Below, piece by piece: positions 32,259 through 39,571 of a stretch of DNA of 46,692 nucleotides; position 1 is the stretch's first letter, and each line of letters starts with the position of its first letter. Made by a program: the position numbers and the translations under genes. Source of the DNA: Lachnospiraceae bacterium (GTDB lineage Bacteria > Bacillota_A > Clostridia > Lachnospirales > Lachnospiraceae); contig VSNT01000011.1 of NCBI GenBank assembly GCA_009774465.1, positions 1 through 46,692 on the forward strand, read 5' to 3'. Below the pieces are notes generated by a model. It saw only the letters and a list, made by a program, of their open reading frames with translations, was not told the origin of the DNA and did not search any database.

Positions 32259-33656
32259 TTAATCTTTATCCAAAATACATACCTGCAAAATTCTTCGGGT
32301 ATTTTTCTGTACCTTATAATATTCACTGATCCGCAGCCCCGGTATCCAGATAATATGAGAGCCCTCTGCCAGCAGTATAATCTCATCTCTCTTATCTTTG
32401 GGAATCTTTTCATTTACAAAATAATCCTGCAGGGACTTATGCCCCATTTGATTATTTATTGTTAAAAAATCGCCCTTTTTTCTTGTACGCAAAACTACAG
32501 ACGAAGTTATTTTATCATAATCAAACCATTTCGTATATGTTTTTTCTGGAATATTTTGAGAATTTGTTTGTGAAAATATTGTGAATTCTATCTTTCCAAG
32601 CTCCGGCACCTCCAAAACTGACGGAACTGTCACATAATATATCTCTTTTCTTTCCTTTTTGTATAAATCGCCATGCAAAACCATTTCTTCTCTTTTTATC
32701 ATACCCACATCATATTTTTTATAAACTATAAGATGATATGGAAGGTGAAGCTCCCTGCTTCCGCTCCCTTCAAAAAGCATTTCCACACTCTTTATATGTG
32801 CTGCGGTAATATCTTTTCTGCCGCCTGCCGTCTGCTCTATGCAAAAAAGTAAAATACGTCCGCGCAGATACTTATCTTCTTTTAAAAACTGGGGAATTTT
32901 AATCAGTACCCCTTCCTGAGCAGACATCTGTACGCATCTTCGCACTGCTTCCTTTGTCTGCCTTACTACAAATTCTTCCGCTTCAAGAAGCTGCTCCGCC
33001 GCCCGGTTCATGTTTATCACTGCTCCCTGGCAGACCTCCTTTTCAGCATATGTTAAAATATGATGTCTAATGCGGTTTCTGGTATAAATATCCTGCTCAT
33101 TGGTGCTGTCCGTACAAAAGGAAATTTTCCTCTCCATCAGCCAGTTTTCAATCTCACTTCGCTTAAGACAAAGGAGCGGACGGATAACTTTCCCTTTGAC
33201 CGGTCTGATTCCGGCCGCTCCTGTGAGCCCGGTACCGCGAAATAAATGAAACAGCATCGTCTCTGCCCGGTCGTTACTGTTATGGGCAACCGCAATCTTT
33301 CCCCTTCCTTCCATAAGCTCATTTTCAAATGCTTCATATCTTATGCGCCTGCCTTCTTCCTCCTCAGACAGTCCACTCTGCTTTGCGCTTTCTTTTACAT
33401 TTTTTTCCACCAGTTTAAAAGGAATATTTTTTTCCAGACACAGGTTTTTTACAAAATCGGCATCTGCTGCCGCTTCTTTACGAATACCGTGATTTACATG
33501 GACTACCTTTAATGTAAAAGGAATTTGCTTTCTGATTTCCAGCAGCACAAAAAGGAGGCAGACAGAATCTGCGCCTCCTGAAACACCGGCCACTATACTA
33601 TCATCCGGCCTGATCATTTCATATTGATTGATATAATTCAGCACTTTTTTTATCAT
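32259..33656 (-). CDS. tilS: tRNA(Ile)-lysidine synthetase TilS
   Basis: 465 residues. The PP-loop VSGGADS (near 25-31) binds ATP. HVNHGIR and the VAHNSNDRAETMLFHLFRGTG block are TilS signatures, and a C-terminal TilS substrate-binding domain follows. It converts C34 of the CAU-anticodon tRNA-Ile to lysidine, which is essential for AUA decoding. The ATG directly follows AAGGT with no normal gap, and the predicted promoter places transcription start at about the ATG, so the mRNA may be leaderless. Otherwise it is read through from spoIIE, 38 bp upstream. Confidence 0.95.
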   Translation of the reverse strand: MIKKVLNYINQYEMIRPDDSIVAGVSGGADSVCLLFVLLEIRKQIPFTLKVVHVNHGIRKEAAADADFVKNLCLEKNIPFKLVEKNVKESAKQSGLSEEEEGRRIRYEAFENELMEGRGKIAVAHNSNDRAETMLFHLFRGTGLTGAAGIRPVKGKVIRPLLCLKRSEIENWLMERKISFCTDSTNEQDIYTRNRIRHHILTYAEKEVCQGAVINMNRAAEQLLEAEEFVVRQTKEAVRRCVQMSAQEGVLIKIPQFLKEDKYLRGRILLFCIEQTAGGRKDITAAHIKSVEMLFEGSGSRELHLPYHLIVYKKYDVGMIKREEMVLHGDLYKKERKEIYYVTVPSVLEVPELGKIEFTIFSQTNSQNIPEKTYTKWFDYDKITSSVVLRTRKKGDFLTINNQMGHKSLQDYFVNEKIPKDKRDEIILLAEGSHIIWIPGLRISEYYKVQKNTRRILQVCILDKD

Positions 33657-33663
33657 ACCTTAT

Positions 33664-33692
33664 AATATAGCGAAATTAAAAGGAAAAGTCAA
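33664..33692 (-). promoter_or_regulatory. Candidate tilS-hpt-ftsH promoter
   Basis: TTGACT (33687-33692), a 17-bp spacer and TATATT (33664-33669) on the minus strand. The distance from -10 to ATG (33656) is only seven bases. Confidence 0.5.
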
Positions 33693-33694
33693 AG

Positions 33695-34900
33695 CTAGTC
33701 CTCTTTTTTCCAAATCCCTATCACAAGGATCGTCATGTCATCTCTGATATGTCCTTTGCACTGGTGAATGCAGAAATTTAAAATTGCATTGGCCATTTCG
33801 CCCGGATTTTCCAGATTGGTACTGCCGATTAATTCCGAGAGCATGTCCTCTCCAATTCCCTGAGATAACGCATCCAGTACACCATCTGAAACCATAACAA
33901 TATAATCCCCGTCCATAAGCGTTCTTCCAACAGCTTCCATATCCGGCCTTTGAAAAATACCCAGAGGGAGATTTCCCGAAGAAATCCGGTCCACCAGATG
34001 CTGTCTCTTAATGTAAGAACATGCGCTTCCCACCTTTACAAACCGGCACTCTCCGCAATATAAATCTATACTGCACAAATCCAGCGTAGACATATTGGAA
34101 TTATCTTCCCCGGTAAGCAGAGCGCTGTTAATCATTTGAATTGCCATATCCATCTGGAACCCTGCTTCCAGAAATTTTTCCATTAATTCCACCACCATAG
34201 TACTGTCGCTGCAGGCTTTTTCTCCGGAGCCCATGCCATCGGAAAGCACTGCGGTAAGATTCCCCTGCTCCGTCTCAAAAAAGGCATAGTTATCTCCTGA
34301 AATTTTTTCTGTCTCTTTTACGGCTTTTGCAATTCCCGTAAGCACATGAAATCTGGCCTCTTCCACATAGTAAAAAGTCTGCCAGTCATCTCCTATAAAA
34401 AAGGCATTGTCCTGCGCACCGGTCAGGCGCATATTTAAAAGCACCGACAATAAATCCCCAAGGTCCTCCGCAGAAAGGGTATTTTTCTTAACTGTCCGTA
34501 TGGTAAGGGAAATTTCCATCCTCTGCGCTTCATTTTCAATTAAATACAGACTTTTGATCTGTATATCCACCTCTTTAAGGGCATGAGCAATCTGCTTAAA
34601 CCGGCGTTCCCCCAGTGGAACACATCTTCTGGTCTCATCAGCAAGCTGTGTCATAATTTTTGCCATTTCTTCCAGATGCTCTATCATTAAATCTTTATTT
34701 TCGTTCAGGCGCTTCTGCCATATGTAATCTTTTCTGTCTGTTTCCACCCTCCTTTTTATTTCTTCTCTATTGTTTTCCGTTTCCCTGAAGCTTTCTGCCA
34801 GTTCTCTGATGGAGTCTGCATAAGTCAGCAGCTTTCTCCTTCCATATTCCGGCAGTATGCTGTTAAATTCTTCCTTTTCAACTGATATCTGCTTTTTCAT
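33695..34900 (-). CDS. spoIIE: Soluble SpoIIE-family PP2C phosphatase
   Basis: 401 residues from an ATG at 34900 preceded by AGGAGG; the frame is open upstream but that part overlaps a terminator and divIC. The second half is the SpoIIE PP2C domain: LSDGMGSG, VSDGVLDAL and the metal-binding DDMTILV are visible. The first half (about 1-170) is helical and charged, with a coiled-coil look and no membrane segment. Classical SpoIIE is about 830 residues with ten membrane helices. It dephosphorylates SpoIIAA to activate sigma-F in the forespore. The position between divIC and tilS is that of spoIIE. Loss of the membrane half is unusual. It is controlled by the promoter described separately. Confidence 0.87.
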   Translation of the reverse strand: MKKQISVEKEEFNSILPEYGRRKLLTYADSIRELAESFRETENNREEIKRRVETDRKDYIWQKRLNENKDLMIEHLEEMAKIMTQLADETRRCVPLGERRFKQIAHALKEVDIQIKSLYLIENEAQRMEISLTIRTVKKNTLSAEDLGDLLSVLLNMRLTGAQDNAFFIGDDWQTFYYVEEARFHVLTGIAKAVKETEKISGDNYAFFETEQGNLTAVLSDGMGSGEKACSDSTMVVELMEKFLEAGFQMDMAIQMINSALLTGEDNSNMSTLDLCSIDLYCGECRFVKVGSACSYIKRQHLVDRISSGNLPLGIFQRPDMEAVGRTLMDGDYIVMVSDGVLDALSQGIGEDMLSELIGSTNLENPGEMANAILNFCIHQCKGHIRDDMTILVIGIWKKED

Positions 34901-34924
34901 AATGACTGCTTCCTCCTGTAACGG

Positions 34925-34990
34925 ATTATACAAAACAGCAATCACACAGTTTGTCAAAAGCAGGCGGTAAAAACAGAAAATTTTTTGACA
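34925..34990 (-). promoter_or_regulatory. spoIIE promoter with 21-bp spacer and Spo0A-box-like sites
   Basis: On the minus strand TTGACA (34952-34957) and TATAAT (34925-34930) are both consensus but separated by 21 bp. TTTGTCAAAA on the plus strand (34950-34959) overlaps the -35, and TGTCAAA on the minus strand (34984-34990) lies about 30 bp further upstream. Both differ from the 0A box TGTCGAA at one position. B. subtilis spoIIE and spoIIG are known for long-spacer sigma-A promoters activated by Spo0A-P. Confidence 0.6.
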
Positions 34991-35029
34991 AAAAATAACA
35001 GACACCCTATTTTGGGCAGGGTATCTGTT
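34990..35029 (-). terminator. Terminator after divIC
   Basis: AACAGAcACCCT (34997-35008) pairs with AGGGTaTCTGTT (35018-35029), with one mismatch. On the minus strand it is followed by AUUUUUU. A second perfect 9-bp hairpin (35041-35049 with 35057-35065) covers the divIC stop codon. Confidence 0.75.
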
Positions 35030-35063
35030 GTTAACCTCAAAAGCAGACACCTTACATGTCTGC

Positions 35064-35369
35064 TTAATCCTCATCTTTAAATAAAATTTCTCCCTCATAC
35101 ACCAGGCCAAGCTTATCTCTTGCCACTTCTTCAATGTACTTCTTGGTATGTGTATAGGTTTCAAATTCTTCTATTTCCTTTGCACGTTCTTCCTCCGCTG
35201 CAATCTGTTCCTCCAAAGCTGCCTCTTTCTGCCTGTAGGTTTCTCTCTTTTCCATTAATCCCACACTGTTCCAGGCTACTACGATCAGCATCATGACCAC
35301 AACAATGGAAACCAGAAACATGCCAAAACGGTTTTGACGTTTTTTCCTGTACGCTGCCTTCCTTGCCAT
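35064..35369 (-). CDS. divIC: Septum formation initiator DivIC/FtsB
   Basis: 101 residues. A basic cytoplasmic N-terminus (1-14) is followed by one membrane helix (about 15-34), an extracytoplasmic coiled coil (40-70) and the C-terminal YIEEVARDKLGLV typical of the family. It forms a division subcomplex with FtsL and DivIB. The start has AGGTG five bases upstream. It lies 68 bp after yabQ and is followed by a tandem of hairpins. Confidence 0.92.
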   Translation of the reverse strand: MARKAAYRKKRQNRFGMFLVSIVVVMMLIVVAWNSVGLMEKRETYRQKEAALEEQIAAEEERAKEIEEFETYTHTKKYIEEVARDKLGLVYEGEILFKDED

Positions 35370-35437
35370 ATTTACACCTGTGCCTTTCCCACATGAGCCT
35401 TTCCCGTTTAGAAGTTTGCTTCAATCAGGGATAAAGC

Positions 35438-35926
35438 TTACCGTTTGCATAATACTATTTTAAGTAATTTAATTCTGCCCGTCAACTTGTTTTTCAGACA
35501 TCTGCAAACCTTCCTGCTCTTTTTTGATGAATGCCTGCATGCATGAAACACTTTCCTGCCCAAAAATTTAAGCGGCCGAAGCAAAAATGAAAGTACACGC
35601 CCCAATGCAGAAATAATGCGCCCGATAATGTTTGATACAATATTTACAATGGCTGCGCTGATACTTAATTTATATGCAAGCATCCCCAGGGATGCACCAA
35701 ATACAGCAAACCAGCGCAAAATCCCATTATTCTCCTCATAAAGCATATAAAATACGCCTATGGCACAGGCTATCCAGAAAATCAGGTCTTCTATTGAAAT
35801 TAGAAACAGACTGTGGCGGATTAATCGGCGCAATATCAAAAATCCGTCATACACAAAGGTAATAATGATTCCCATGAGAAATGAATGCAGTAAAAAGGTC
35901 ACTTCATTTACAATATTCTGGCTCAT
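35438..35926 (-). CDS. yabQ: Spore cortex biosynthesis protein YabQ
   Basis: About 162 residues. Roughly four hydrophobic segments in the first 115 residues (LLHSFLMGIIITFVYD at the start is the family mark) are followed by a very basic Lys/Arg/Cys tail. Needed for cortex formation in Bacillus. ATG 35926 is preferred to GTG 35932 because AGGTG lies just ahead. It begins six bases after the yabP stop. Confidence 0.9.
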   Translation of the reverse strand: MSQNIVNEVTFLLHSFLMGIIITFVYDGFLILRRLIRHSLFLISIEDLIFWIACAIGVFYMLYEENNGILRWFAVFGASLGMLAYKLSISAAIVNIVSNIIGRIISALGRVLSFLLRPLKFLGRKVFHACRHSSKKSRKVCRCLKNKLTGRIKLLKIVLCKR

Positions 35927-35932
35927 ATGCAC

Positions 35933-36220
35933 CTACTTAAACAGTCTGCTAAGCAGGGATTCCCCTTTTGATCCCAGGCTGGACTGCTCCGAATAGGTAA
36001 AACTGTCGATTCTTCCATCAACATCCACCTCTCCCTTATCCAGCGTTAATCTGTTCACATGGAGTTCATTTCCCTTGATCATCAACATGCCCTGATCTGT
36101 TTCCAGGATAATCTCATTTTCGTCAAAAGACAAAACATCACTGACTCCTGTCAAATTACATGTCCTTCTATTGTTCAGTACCAGCTTATGCGCCCGCTTA
36201 CTTACATTTAAGTCTTCCAT
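35933..36220 (-). CDS. yabP: Sporulation protein YabP
   Basis: 95 residues. The YabP beta-rich fold has NNRRTCNLTGVSDVLSFDEN and GNELHVNRLTLDKGEVDVDG. In Bacillus it acts with YabQ and SafA in coat/cortex assembly. AGGAGATGGAGG precedes the ATG. It lies 67 bp after rqcP. Confidence 0.93.
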   Translation of the reverse strand: MEDLNVSKRAHKLVLNNRRTCNLTGVSDVLSFDENEIILETDQGMLMIKGNELHVNRLTLDKGEVDVDGRIDSFTYSEQSSLGSKGESLLSRLFK

Positions 36221-36287
36221 ACAAATCCTCCATCTCCTATAAAAGATTATATTAAGGAAATGGAATTTATAGACTACTATTTTTAAC

Positions 36288-36527
36288 TTATATATAACGG
36301 AACAGCTCTTTGGCTTCTTCCTTTTTTACCGTCTCCTGTACGCTTAATACTTCTACCTTTACATCCTTATTTCCAAATGCAATAGTAATAATATCTCCCT
36401 GCTTTACATTGGCGGAAGCCTTTGCAGGTTTATCATTTATCATAACTCTTCCCGCATCACAGGCTTCATTTGCAACTGTCCTTCTCTTAATCAGGCGGGA
36501 AACCTTCAAATATTTATCAAGTCTCAT
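36288..36527 (-). CDS. rqcP: RqcP (YabO), S4-domain ribosome quality control factor
   Basis: 79 residues, almost entirely an S4 RNA-binding domain (MRLDKYLKVSRLIKRRTVA, GRVMINDKPAK). In B. subtilis RqcP works with RqcH on the 50S subunit to add C-terminal alanine tails to stalled chains. It sits between HU and yabP, the same place as in Bacillus. AAAGGA is about six bases before the ATG. Confidence 0.92.
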   Translation of the reverse strand: MRLDKYLKVSRLIKRRTVANEACDAGRVMINDKPAKASANVKQGDIITIAFGNKDVKVEVLSVQETVKKEEAKELFRYI

Positions 36528-36550
36528 AATTATCCTTTCTTTTTATACGC

Positions 36551-36575
36551 AAAAGGACCTGCAAAATGCAGGTCC
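36551..36575 (-). terminator. Terminator after HU
   Basis: GGACCTGC (36555-36562) and GCAGGTCC (36568-36575) form an 8-bp perfect stem with a five-base loop, followed on the minus strand by UUUU. It separates abundant HU transcription from rqcP. Confidence 0.85.
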
Positions 36576-36589
36576 CTAAGATGCTTAAC

Positions 36590-36865
36590 TTATTCGTTAA
36601 TCATATCCTTTAAAGCCTTACCAGCTTTAAACTTGGGAGCTTTGGAAGCTGCGATAGACATAACCGCACCAGTCTGGGGATTTCTGCCTTCTCTGGCTGC
36701 TCTCTTGGATACTTCGAAAGTACCAAAACCAACTAACTGAACCTTTCCGTCTTTCTTTAATTCTTCTGAAACAACATCAGTAAAAGCCTTTAAAGCCTTT
36801 TCTGCATCCTTCTTGGATAATCCAGCCTGATCTGCCATAGCAGCTACTAATTCTGTTTTGTTCAT
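36590..36865 (-). CDS. hup: HU-type DNA-binding protein
   Basis: 91 residues. The HU/HBsu sequence has MNKTELVAAMADQAGLSKKDAE, VGFGTFEVSKRAAREGRNPQTG and the C-terminal FKAGKALKD. It is the nucleoid architectural protein. A strong AAGAGGAGGAG ribosome-binding site and a near-perfect promoter fit high expression. Confidence 0.97.
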   Translation of the reverse strand: MNKTELVAAMADQAGLSKKDAEKALKAFTDVVSEELKKDGKVQLVGFGTFEVSKRAAREGRNPQTGAVMSIAASKAPKFKAGKALKDMINE

Positions 36866-36931
36866 TTCGAACTCCTCCTCTTAATTATGAGTGTTTTTTC
36901 GCAGATGTCTCTTTTGAAACGTCTGTATATA

Positions 36932-36960
36932 TATATATCGTCTTTGTCTATGTTTGTCAA
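36932..36960 (-). promoter_or_regulatory. Promoter of hup
   Basis: TTGACA (36955-36960), a 17-bp spacer and TATATA (36932-36937) on the minus strand. The -10 lies in a run of TA dinucleotides, so the exact register is uncertain. Confidence 0.7.
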
Positions 36961-37034
36961 GGTAAAATTGTGCTTTTTTATGGATTTTATGCGGTTTTCA
37001 GGAATTTTTGCCCTTTCGCATCCCGGTAATCCGG

Positions 37035-38459
37035 CTACTGGTTCGTACCTGAAGCAGAATTGCCGCTTACCGAATTGCCGCTAACGGAATTACCGCTTAC
37101 CGTATTATTGTTTCCATTTCCATTGGTATTCCTATTTGTGTTTCCGTTTTGACCACTGGCAGAGTTGCCGCTCACTGTACTGTTTTCGGGATCCAGGTCA
37201 GGGAAAGCATATGTTACATCATTTTTATCATCCACTATAGTAATTCCGTAGCTTCTTGTAATATATCCCGGTTTCCTTAAAGTAATCGTATGGTCTCCGG
37301 CTGTCTTGTTATAAGTAACCGGTGCAATTCCCATATACAAATTATCCTGATAAACTTCCGCCCCTACAGGACTTTCAATGGTAATTTTAGGCTCTTCCTT
37401 TTCAGTGGAAAAGATATCGTTTCCTGAAATATCAGCCTCCTCCTCCAGCGTCATTCTAACTGTATTAACTCCCTCTTCTATCTGAAAATACTGGGAAAGA
37501 GAATCATATCCGGAAGCTGTTGCAGTAACTAAATGAAGTCCCAGCGGCAGTCTGGCCGGGCGGCTGATGTCTATCTTCACCTCATCCACATAGACTGCTG
37601 CTGTAGATGGCATAATGGAAAATTTCACAGATGCATCCTGTATCTTTGCCACCTCAATATCCCCAAGATCCAAAATCGTCTCCTTGTTCCTTTCTATCTG
37701 AACTTCCCTCAGTTCTTCAATTCCTTCTCCGGTAATCCTGACCGTATAACTTCCCTCCGGTACAGTAATCAGCATATCAGGTGCAATCTGTGATATTACA
37801 GTTTGTCCCACTTCAATAAAGCTGCCCAAAACTGCCTCATCATTTTTAATATCCAGATATCCATGCCCCTTTTCCACAATAATGCTCATAATACTGTGCC
37901 CTTTTCCGCGGATGGTAAGTATATCCTGATTAATAATCTGAGAGGTATCAATCACATGACCGTCTGCAAACACCAATACCTTATTGTCAATGCTGAATGT
38001 CTCATCACCAATAGAGGCATTTCCGTTTCCAATATTTAAATTGTATTTGTTTACCCCTTCATAGCTCCATGCATCCTCTGAAAGTGTAATGGAGCCGGCT
38101 CTCTCAAGCTCACTGTTATAAGTGATTTCTGCAATATCCCCCGGCTTTAGCTGAGCAATGCTCATTGCATTTTCATACTTATCCTGCACTACCGTGGCAC
38201 CATTGTAGCCCATATCCCTGTTTTCGTTCCGGTTAATCAGATACATGCTGATTTTCTGATCCTCTTCATTCACAGATCGTATAATTACTGATGCCGTAGA
38301 TGTATATATATTTACTTTTTCTTCTTCCACGCCATTTTCATAGGCGCTTTCAAAAGTCGATTCCTGTGCCATACTGGCAGCACTGCATCCGGTAAGCACC
38401 AGGCAGACTGTGCACAAAACCGGCTTTATTATCTTTTGTATTTTATCTTTCAGATTCAT
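37035..38459 (-). CDS. Lipoprotein with PEGA domains and an S/G/N repeat tail
   Basis: 474 residues. A signal peptide with lipobox LTGC (Cys 25) is followed by a long beta-rich region. Near 260-390 are at least two PEGA-type repeats (VKFSIMPSTAAVYVDEVKI, and ITIESPVGAEVYQDNLYMG with HTITLRKPGY). A low-complexity tail is rich in Asn, Ser and Gly. PEGA domains are extracellular beta modules of unknown ligand, often in surface proteins. It follows cotS by 81 bp on the same strand. The function is not known. Confidence 0.8.
   Translation of the reverse strand: MNLKDKIQKIIKPVLCTVCLVLTGCSAASMAQESTFESAYENGVEEEKVNIYTSTASVIIRSVNEEDQKISMYLINRNENRDMGYNGATVVQDKYENAMSIAQLKPGDIAEITYNSELERAGSITLSEDAWSYEGVNKYNLNIGNGNASIGDETFSIDNKVLVFADGHVIDTSQIINQDILTIRGKGHSIMSIIVEKGHGYLDIKNDEAVLGSFIEVGQTVISQIAPDMLITVPEGSYTVRITGEGIEELREVQIERNKETILDLGDIEVAKIQDASVKFSIMPSTAAVYVDEVKIDISRPARLPLGLHLVTATASGYDSLSQYFQIEEGVNTVRMTLEEEADISGNDIFSTEKEEPKITIESPVGAEVYQDNLYMGIAPVTYNKTAGDHTITLRKPGYITRSYGITIVDDKNDVTYAFPDLDPENSTVSGNSASGQNGNTNRNTNGNGNNNTVSGNSVSGNSVSGNSASGTNQ
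37056..37100 (-). repeat. Three tandem 15-bp units encoding V-S-G-N-S
   Basis: Units at 37056-37070, 37071-37085 and 37086-37100 differ by one to four bases and encode the pentapeptide VSGNS at the C-terminus of the PEGA lipoprotein. A separated copy lies further upstream in the same tail. Confidence 0.85.
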
Positions 38460-38540
38460 ATTCTTTTCCCTATACCTTTAAACAATACTCCACCCTCATT
38501 GTCAAGTATATCACGTAAATGCAAAGAAGAAAATATAAAA

Positions 38541-39515
38541 CTACACTCCATACCTGTATTTAAATTTTTCCAGAAAACATTGTTTTTCTTTCTCCTGGTC
38601 AATCACCTTAACCAGCTTCTCCAAATTTTTCCCTGGAATCCATGCTTTGCCGGAATTATAATAAAAATTAACTATTTTCCAAAATTTTTCAGGATAAGCA
38701 AGACGGTAATATAACTGACGGTATTCTTCTTTTTCCATCTGTCTTTCCAGGTGATAAGAATTTATTATGTCAAATCCGATTGTTTCATCCCAATTGCTCT
38801 TTTCTAACAGCTTCCTCATAAAAAGATACAAATCTCTGACAGGACTGTCAGGAACACACTTTTCAAAATTAATCAGTTTCATCTGTGCATCTGTCAGTAT
38901 AATATTATGATGCTGATAATCTCCATGACAGACAAAATACAGCTCTTCTTCCTTTTGATAAAAACGCAGTTCCTCAGTAATCTGCAATGCCAGGTTAAAA
39001 AAGTAGTCATAGCTTTTCATAAGGCAGATCTCAAAATCGGTTTTCTGGCTTCTTCCCTTTATAAATTTTCTGACTTTACGCAGTTCCTTATTATGCTTTT
39101 CAAATTCCAAATGTGCAGGGTGACGCAGAATTCCCCCTAAGAAATCTTCTGTTACCTGTGAAGCCTTATGCAGCTTTGCCAGAGTATGCACAGCAAGCCT
39201 GCACTCCTCCATGTCTCTTACATTGCACTCCCTGCCATCAAAATAAGTCTTAAGAATATAAGAATTTCCCTCCTGATCCTGAGTTATCAGCTCCTGTTCT
39301 TTATTCTTAAGAATGCTTTCCACATGATCAAATCCATTTTCTTTCACCAGGGTAAGCAGTGCATCCTGAAAAAGGACTTTTTCCTTATGTCCGGCATATT
39401 CTTTTAATACAAGGATCCCCTTATCCGTTTCACAAAGAATAGCGCCCCGTCCCTTCCAGGTCCGAAGCACCTCTATATCATAATTGTCCAGCAGACTGAC
39501 GCTTCTGTCATTCAC
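38541..39515 (-). CDS. CotS-family spore coat / aminoglycoside-kinase-fold protein
   Basis: About 325 residues. A protein-kinase-like fold has a Lys in GILVLKEY, the catalytic block FVCHGDYQHHNIIL and the metal-binding INFEKC. This is the CotS/YutH family found in spore coats of Bacillus and widely in Clostridia. The open frame starts with TTG at 39530 without a ribosome-binding site. GTG 39515, eight bases after GGGGGT, is preferred. It lies between cca and the PEGA gene on the same strand. The substrate is unknown. Confidence 0.8.
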   Translation of the reverse strand: MNDRSVSLLDNYDIEVLRTWKGRGAILCETDKGILVLKEYAGHKEKVLFQDALLTLVKENGFDHVESILKNKEQELITQDQEGNSYILKTYFDGRECNVRDMEECRLAVHTLAKLHKASQVTEDFLGGILRHPAHLEFEKHNKELRKVRKFIKGRSQKTDFEICLMKSYDYFFNLALQITEELRFYQKEEELYFVCHGDYQHHNIILTDAQMKLINFEKCVPDSPVRDLYLFMRKLLEKSNWDETIGFDIINSYHLERQMEKEEYRQLYYRLAYPEKFWKIVNFYYNSGKAWIPGKNLEKLVKVIDQEKEKQCFLEKFKYRYGV

Positions 39516-39571
39516 AGTGATTACCCCCAATTTGTGTCATATCCTATCATATGAGTAATCACTATAAAGTA

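Noticed and set aside
32237..32413. N-terminal extension of hpt into tilS
   Set aside because: The extra 59 residues overlap tilS codons and do not resemble the family; AAGGAG before 32236 marks the start.
34901..35164. N-terminal extension of SpoIIE over the divIC end
   Set aside because: It would run through two terminator hairpins and the promoter; AGGAGG before 34900 gives a better start.
35438..35926. Basic, Cys-rich tail of YabQ as a separate small peptide
   Set aside because: It is in frame with and continuous from the membrane part; basic tails are common in YabQ.
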